Assembly: GCA_947631655.1 (NCBI GenBank)
Contig: CANRME010000050.1
Span: 1-9,069 of the forward strand
Length of the DNA stretch: 9,069 bases
Origin: an uncultured Bacilli bacterium
GTDB taxonomy: Bacteria; Bacillota_I; Bacilli_A; RF39; UBA660
Reading direction: 5' to 3'
Of the stretch, positions 5,098 through 9,069 are shown piece by piece. Every line of letters starts with the position of its first letter. The stretch's first letter is position 1. A program made the position numbers and the translations under genes. The notes under the pieces were generated by a model that was given only the letters and a program-made list of their open reading frames with translations, did no database searches and was not told the DNA's origin.

Positions 5098-8000
5098 TTA
5101 GAATAAACTTAGTTGATTACTATCAGATAAGTTATTTAAACATCCTAATTTTTCTAATTTTTGTAGGGAACTATAGTTTATTTTCCCTCTTTCTCGTAAA
5201 TCTTCTTTTGAAACAAATGGACCTGTTTTACGAGCTTTAACAATGGCATCAGCAACAGCATCACCTAGACCATCTAAAGCTCTAAATGGTAATAATAAAC
5301 CTTTTTTATCTTCGGTAATCTTAAAATATTTACCATCGCTTTCAGATACATCAATATTTTTAAAGTAGAATCCACGAGCGGCCATTTCTAAAGCGGAATA
5401 TAGGACACTACAAACTTCTTTATCTTTATTAGAAGCATCATCGCCCTTAGCTTCTAGTTCATCGATTTTCGCTCTTATGGCATCTGGTCCACTAATCATG
5501 GAAGCAATGTCAAATTGAGTACAGCGAATGCTAAAGTAAGCCGCATAATAATAAATTGGCATATGTACTTTAAACCAGGCCACTCTAAAGGCACTTGTTA
5601 CATAAGCAGTAGCATGAGCTTTAGGGAACATATACTTAATTTTACGACAAGAATCAATATACCAATCAGGAATACCCGCTTCTTGCATTTCTTTAACATA
5701 AGTCGCCCATGTAGCAGGGTCTTTACTAGGTTTACCACGACGAACAAACTCCATAATAGTAAACGCCCTAATTGGTTTTAAACCCCATTTCATTAAACTT
5801 ACCATTATATCGTCACGACAACCAATAACTTCTTTAAATGGTACTACTCTATTCCCGTTTTCATCAGGAGTACATAAGTCTCTAGCGTTACCTAACCAAA
5901 CATCAGTACCATGAGATAAACCAGATATTTTAATTAATTCAGCAAAAGTTGTAGGTTTAGTTTCTTCAAGCATTCCTAGTAAGAAACTAGTACCAAATTC
6001 TGGAACTCCTAAAGTACCAGTTGGACAGTATTTTTTACCATTTTTAGTTAAAGCTCGTAAGTCAGTTTTCTTAAGACCTAAAACTTCTGGTCCTAAAAAT
6101 ATTTTCATGGTATCTCGATCACTTAAATCTATTTTGGTAACGTCAATACCAGATAAATCTTGTAATAAACGTAACATCGTTGGATCATCGTGTCCAAGTA
6201 TATCTAGCTTTAATAAATCATCTTCAATAGCATGGTATTCAAAATGGGTAGTTCGCCATGGACTGGTTGGATCATCGGCAGGGTATTGAAAAGCCGTAAA
6301 ATCAAAGACATCTTTATAACCCGGAACAACAACAATACCACCAGGATGTTGGCCAGTTGTTCTTTTAACTCCCGTACATCCGACAGATAATCTTTCAACT
6401 TCCGCAAAACGGGTAAAACATTTAACAATACCTTTTCTTTTTAAATCATCTAAACCCGGTATTTGTAAGCCATAAGTTTTAGCTTCTAGTCTTAATTCAT
6501 TAAATAGTTTACTTTCAAAGTAACCTTGAACATAACCTATCGCTGTTTTATCAGCAACCGTCGAAACTGTACCAGCCCGATAAACATTATCGGTACCAAA
6601 TAAGACTTTGGTATATTCATGCGCACTAGGTTGGTTATCTCCACTAAAGTTTAAATCAATATCTGGTACTTTATCGGCATTAAATCCTAGGAAAGTCGCA
6701 AATGGCATATCATTACCATCTTTACGCATTTTCTTACCACACTTAGGACAATTTTTATCTGGTAAATCAAAACCACTAGGATAATCTAAGACTAAGTCTT
6801 TACCATTTTCATCTTGGAAGATACCAATAGCACAATCAGGACAGTAATAGTGAGCCGGAAGTGGGTTACATTCGGTGATACCCATCATACTAGCAACGAA
6901 TGAGGAACCAACGGACCCTCTACTTCCAACAAGGTAACCATCATCATTTGAATGTTTAATAAGTTTTTGGGCAATAAGATAGATAACGTCGAACCCACCA
7001 CCTATTATTCCACCTAGAGAAGCTTTCGCTTTTTCTAAAGCATCTTTTTCATCCACATTTTCGTCTTTTATTAAACGTTTAGCTAAAATTCCTGCTACTC
7101 TATCATAACCTTCCATAATAATATCATGTAAACAAGAACTATAGTTTTTCTTATATTCTTCTTCACTCCAATTAGGATGAGCATTTTTAATATCTTCTTC
7201 TGCTAAACCTAAAATCTTATCACCATAGAACTCTTGGGCAATCCGTTCTTCAATCATTTGTGGTAGAGGGTTTCCATACATCGACCAAGCTTTCTCAAAT
7301 ACCATGTCTCTTACGGTTTCTTGAGAGTTTTCGATTATCGGCGAATATGGTTTAGGAGGATGATCAATTACTTCAATAATATCTAACATATCTAGTATTT
7401 TACGAGGATTTGTTATAACTATTTCATTAATTAATTCTTCATCTTTTAAGAATTTAAATCCTTCTTTCATTTCATCAGTTGTTCTAAAATATTGATTAGG
7501 AATATGGCCTTCTTCATAATCACTTTTCTTATTAAAATCAAAAATTAAATCATAATTATTAGTTTCACTATTTAAAGTAATAATACCTAATACTTGGAAT
7601 TTTCTTAAAGAAGAAGATATAGCTTCTTTTAATATTTCATCTTTTAAATTTGTTTCTTCACTATTAGGTATAAATAGAGACATTAAAGTATCAAGATTAA
7701 TAGGAATATGTTTAATCTTTTTTAGAGTATAAATATATTTTATAATTTGGTCATCTATTTTTGTATAACTATTACCTTTTTCTAAAACTAGATTTTTAAC
7801 TTTAAGAATATTATCTTCATTATAATTATACGCAAGTCTTCCTGTTAAATATTTAGCTAAAGCATGACGGCCTTTACCAGGAACATTTTGATTAACAATA
7901 ATTTCTCTAGAAATCAAGTCTTCTTTATTTAAGTTATGAACATCACCGGTAGCACAAATAAGTTTGCCACATTTCTTTGCACATTTAATAATTTTTTCTA

Positions 8001-9069
8001 GACAGTATTCTAGGTGACGACGATTATTAATATCATGATAAGTTACTAAATGAAGATAATTTTCGATAGGTTGAACTTCAATGTAATCATAAAACTCCAT
8101 CGCTTTTATTAAGTCTTCGTCACTTCTAGTTTCCGCTAGATAAAATATTTCCCCATTAAGGCAAGAACTACCTACTAAGATACCTTCTCTATTTTCTTCG
8201 ATATACTTTCTTGGAATTCTTGCACTACGATCTAAGAAGTTGGTATTAGCATAACTTACTAATTTAAACATATTTTTTAGTCCGATACTATTTTTAGCAA
8301 TGATAGTAACATGTTTTTGAGAGTCATATAGATTAGCTAGATGTTCCGTAAAAGTTTTACCGGGAATATTATCATACATTTTTAGATTATCTTCTTTAGA
8401 AGGTGCATATTTAAAGCGATAACCTTTGATATTATAGTTAGTTAAAGCAGGAGCTAAGGACTCATCATCACTTGGAATGATATAATTTTTATAACTTATT
8501 AAATCGGTAATATTCTCTAATTTTTTAGGATCATTTTTAATAGCTATTTCTTCTAATAATCCTAAATTATTTAAGTCTTTTAAAGTACTAATGCCTTTAA
8601 TTTGTTTTAACATTTTATTAAAGATATAACCAGTATTTTCAGAGTCGACATCGGCCCCATGGTGTTGACCAACATAAATTTTAAGGTCGAAACTACTCTC
8701 ACCGAAAGGTCCCGTATAATTAATAGTAACAATATTTTCAGCAGGATGAAGGTCTACTTCACTAATAAGATTAGTTAAAGTGTATCCTTCTTTTAATTTA
8801 ATATCTAAATTAGTTTTTTCGGTTTTACTAGCTTTCCTAACGTTGCTAAGATAGTACTCTTTGATAGTAGTATTTTTAGATATTTCATTTTCATAATCGA
8901 AGGATGAGGAATTACTTTCTACTACTTTTATTATTTCTTCCCCATCAACTTTAATACTATCAATAGCATTTACTAATTCATCACTTAATTTAATAGCATC
9001 TGCTACTTCACTATCTTCGCCGATTTCTTTTTCTTCACCGGTATCGACACCATAATATTTACCTAAAGC
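5098..9069 (-). CDS. polC: DNA polymerase III alpha subunit, PolC type (N-terminus outside window)
   Basis: The Gram-positive replicative polymerase; 1323 residues are visible, and the frame stays open to the right edge, so the start lies beyond 9069. The first in-frame ATG (8613) is internal: upstream codons encode the exonuclease motif HHGADVDSENTG (8629-8664), with the conserved His and Asp. Next come a PHP domain (GDVH at 7936-7947), the palm (GSRGSVGSS, 6901-6927), a zinc-binding pair CPDC (6832-6843) and CPKC (6739-6750), catalytic PDIDLNFSG (6640-6666) with two metal-binding Asp, the third Asp in LDILGHDDPT (6178-6207), YMFPKAHATAY (5602-5634), and a C-terminal clamp-binding QLSLF (5101-5115). 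All polymerase residues I can check are present. Exonuclease motifs I and II and the N-terminal domains are off the window. Compared from memory with B. subtilis PolC it carries large insertions near 8680-9045, 8310-8580, 7504-7851 and 7009-7230, and is about 300 residues longer over this span. Confidence 0.97.
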   Translation of the reverse strand, partial: ALGKYYGVDTGEEKEIGEDSEVADAIKLSDELVNAIDSIKVDGEEIIKVVESNSSSFDYENEISKNTTIKEYYLSNVRKASKTEKTNLDIKLKEGYTLTNLISEVDLHPAENIVTINYTGPFGESSFDLKIYVGQHHGADVDSENTGYIFNKMLKQIKGISTLKDLNNLGLLEEIAIKNDPKKLENITDLISYKNYIIPSDDESLAPALTNYNIKGYRFKYAPSKEDNLKMYDNIPGKTFTEHLANLYDSQKHVTIIAKNSIGLKNMFKLVSYANTNFLDRSARIPRKYIEENREGILVGSSCLNGEIFYLAETRSDEDLIKAMEFYDYIEVQPIENYLHLVTYHDINNRRHLEYCLEKIIKCAKKCGKLICATGDVHNLNKEDLISREIIVNQNVPGKGRHALAKYLTGRLAYNYNEDNILKVKNLVLEKGNSYTKIDDQIIKYIYTLKKIKHIPINLDTLMSLFIPNSEETNLKDEILKEAISSSLRKFQVLGIITLNSETNNYDLIFDFNKKSDYEEGHIPNQYFRTTDEMKEGFKFLKDEELINEIVITNPRKILDMLDIIEVIDHPPKPYSPIIENSQETVRDMVFEKAWSMYGNPLPQMIEERIAQEFYGDKILGLAEEDIKNAHPNWSEEEYKKNYSSCLHDIIMEGYDRVAGILAKRLIKDENVDEKDALEKAKASLGGIIGGGFDVIYLIAQKLIKHSNDDGYLVGSRGSVGSSFVASMMGITECNPLPAHYYCPDCAIGIFQDENGKDLVLDYPSGFDLPDKNCPKCGKKMRKDGNDMPFATFLGFNADKVPDIDLNFSGDNQPSAHEYTKVLFGTDNVYRAGTVSTVADKTAIGYVQGYFESKLFNELRLEAKTYGLQIPGLDDLKRKGIVKCFTRFAEVERLSVGCTGVKRTTGQHPGGIVVVPGYKDVFDFTAFQYPADDPTSPWRTTHFEYHAIEDDLLKLDILGHDDPTMLRLLQDLSGIDVTKIDLSDRDTMKIFLGPEVLGLKKTDLRALTKNGKKYCPTGTLGVPEFGTSFLLGMLEETKPTTFAELIKISGLSHGTDVWLGNARDLCTPDENGNRVVPFKEVIGCRDDIMVSLMKWGLKPIRAFTIMEFVRRGKPSKDPATWATYVKEMQEAGIPDWYIDSCRKIKYMFPKAHATAYVTSAFRVAWFKVHMPIYYYAAYFSIRCTQFDIASMISGPDAIRAKIDELEAKGDDASNKDKEVCSVLYSALEMAARGFYFKNIDVSESDGKYFKITEDKKGLLLPFRALDGLGDAVADAIVKARKTGPFVSKEDLRERGKINYSSLQKLEKLGCLNNLSDSNQLSLF

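Noticed and set aside
5098..8613. A complete 1171-residue PolC starting at ATG 8613
   Set aside because: The same frame is open to 9069 and encodes the exonuclease HHGADVDSENTG motif upstream, so this ATG is an internal Met codon.
8680..9045. Intein in PolC
   Set aside because: No Cys/Ser start block, no His-Asn-Cys/Ser/Thr end block and no homing endonuclease motif are visible in the extra segment.

Overview
This is a low-G+C bacterial chromosome segment that reads with the standard bacterial code (Trp is TGG; all visible stops are TAA or TAG). A Gram-positive-type PolC replicase, a UvrX/YqjW-like Y-family polymerase paired with a YolD-like protein, strong GGAGG-type ribosome binding sites and sigma-A-like promoters point to Bacillota, class Bacilli in the broad sense. 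An uncultured, host-associated lineage is my guess; the sequence alone does not name a genus.

Layout. 76-327 (+) is a small XRE-type helix-turn-helix protein. It converges directly on der (328-1635, -), the essential ribosome-assembly GTPase; their stop codons touch and share one hairpin. Between der and the next gene (1636-1770) lie divergent promoters and a LexA/DinR-like palindrome. 1771-3021 (+) is a UvrX-like translesion polymerase, overlapped by 8 nt by a YolD-like gene (3014-3340). A bidirectional terminator (3341-3371) separates these from a convergent gene for a secreted, alanine-rich coiled-coil protein (3378-4814, -). Upstream of that gene are its promoter, a strong terminator, and a tRNA-Ala(UGC) gene with its own promoter (4953-5070, -). 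The rest (5098-9069, -) is polC, which runs off the right edge without its N-terminus.

How the genes relate. Two DNA polymerases in the window, PolC and the Y-family enzyme, carry recognisable clamp-binding motifs (QLSLF and QLDMF), so both should act at the sliding clamp: PolC as replicase, the UvrX/YolD pair as probable damage-inducible lesion bypass. der and tRNA-Ala are translation housekeeping genes. The surface protein looks like an unrelated accessory gene.

Most notable is PolC. From its last exonuclease motif to its C-terminus it is, by remembered comparison, about 300 residues longer than Bacillus subtilis PolC. The extra sequence falls in discrete insertions, one within the PHP domain that reads like a winged helix, and one of about 120 residues splitting the exonuclease domain. 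I see no CRISPR array, insertion sequence, phage module or recognisable defence system here.
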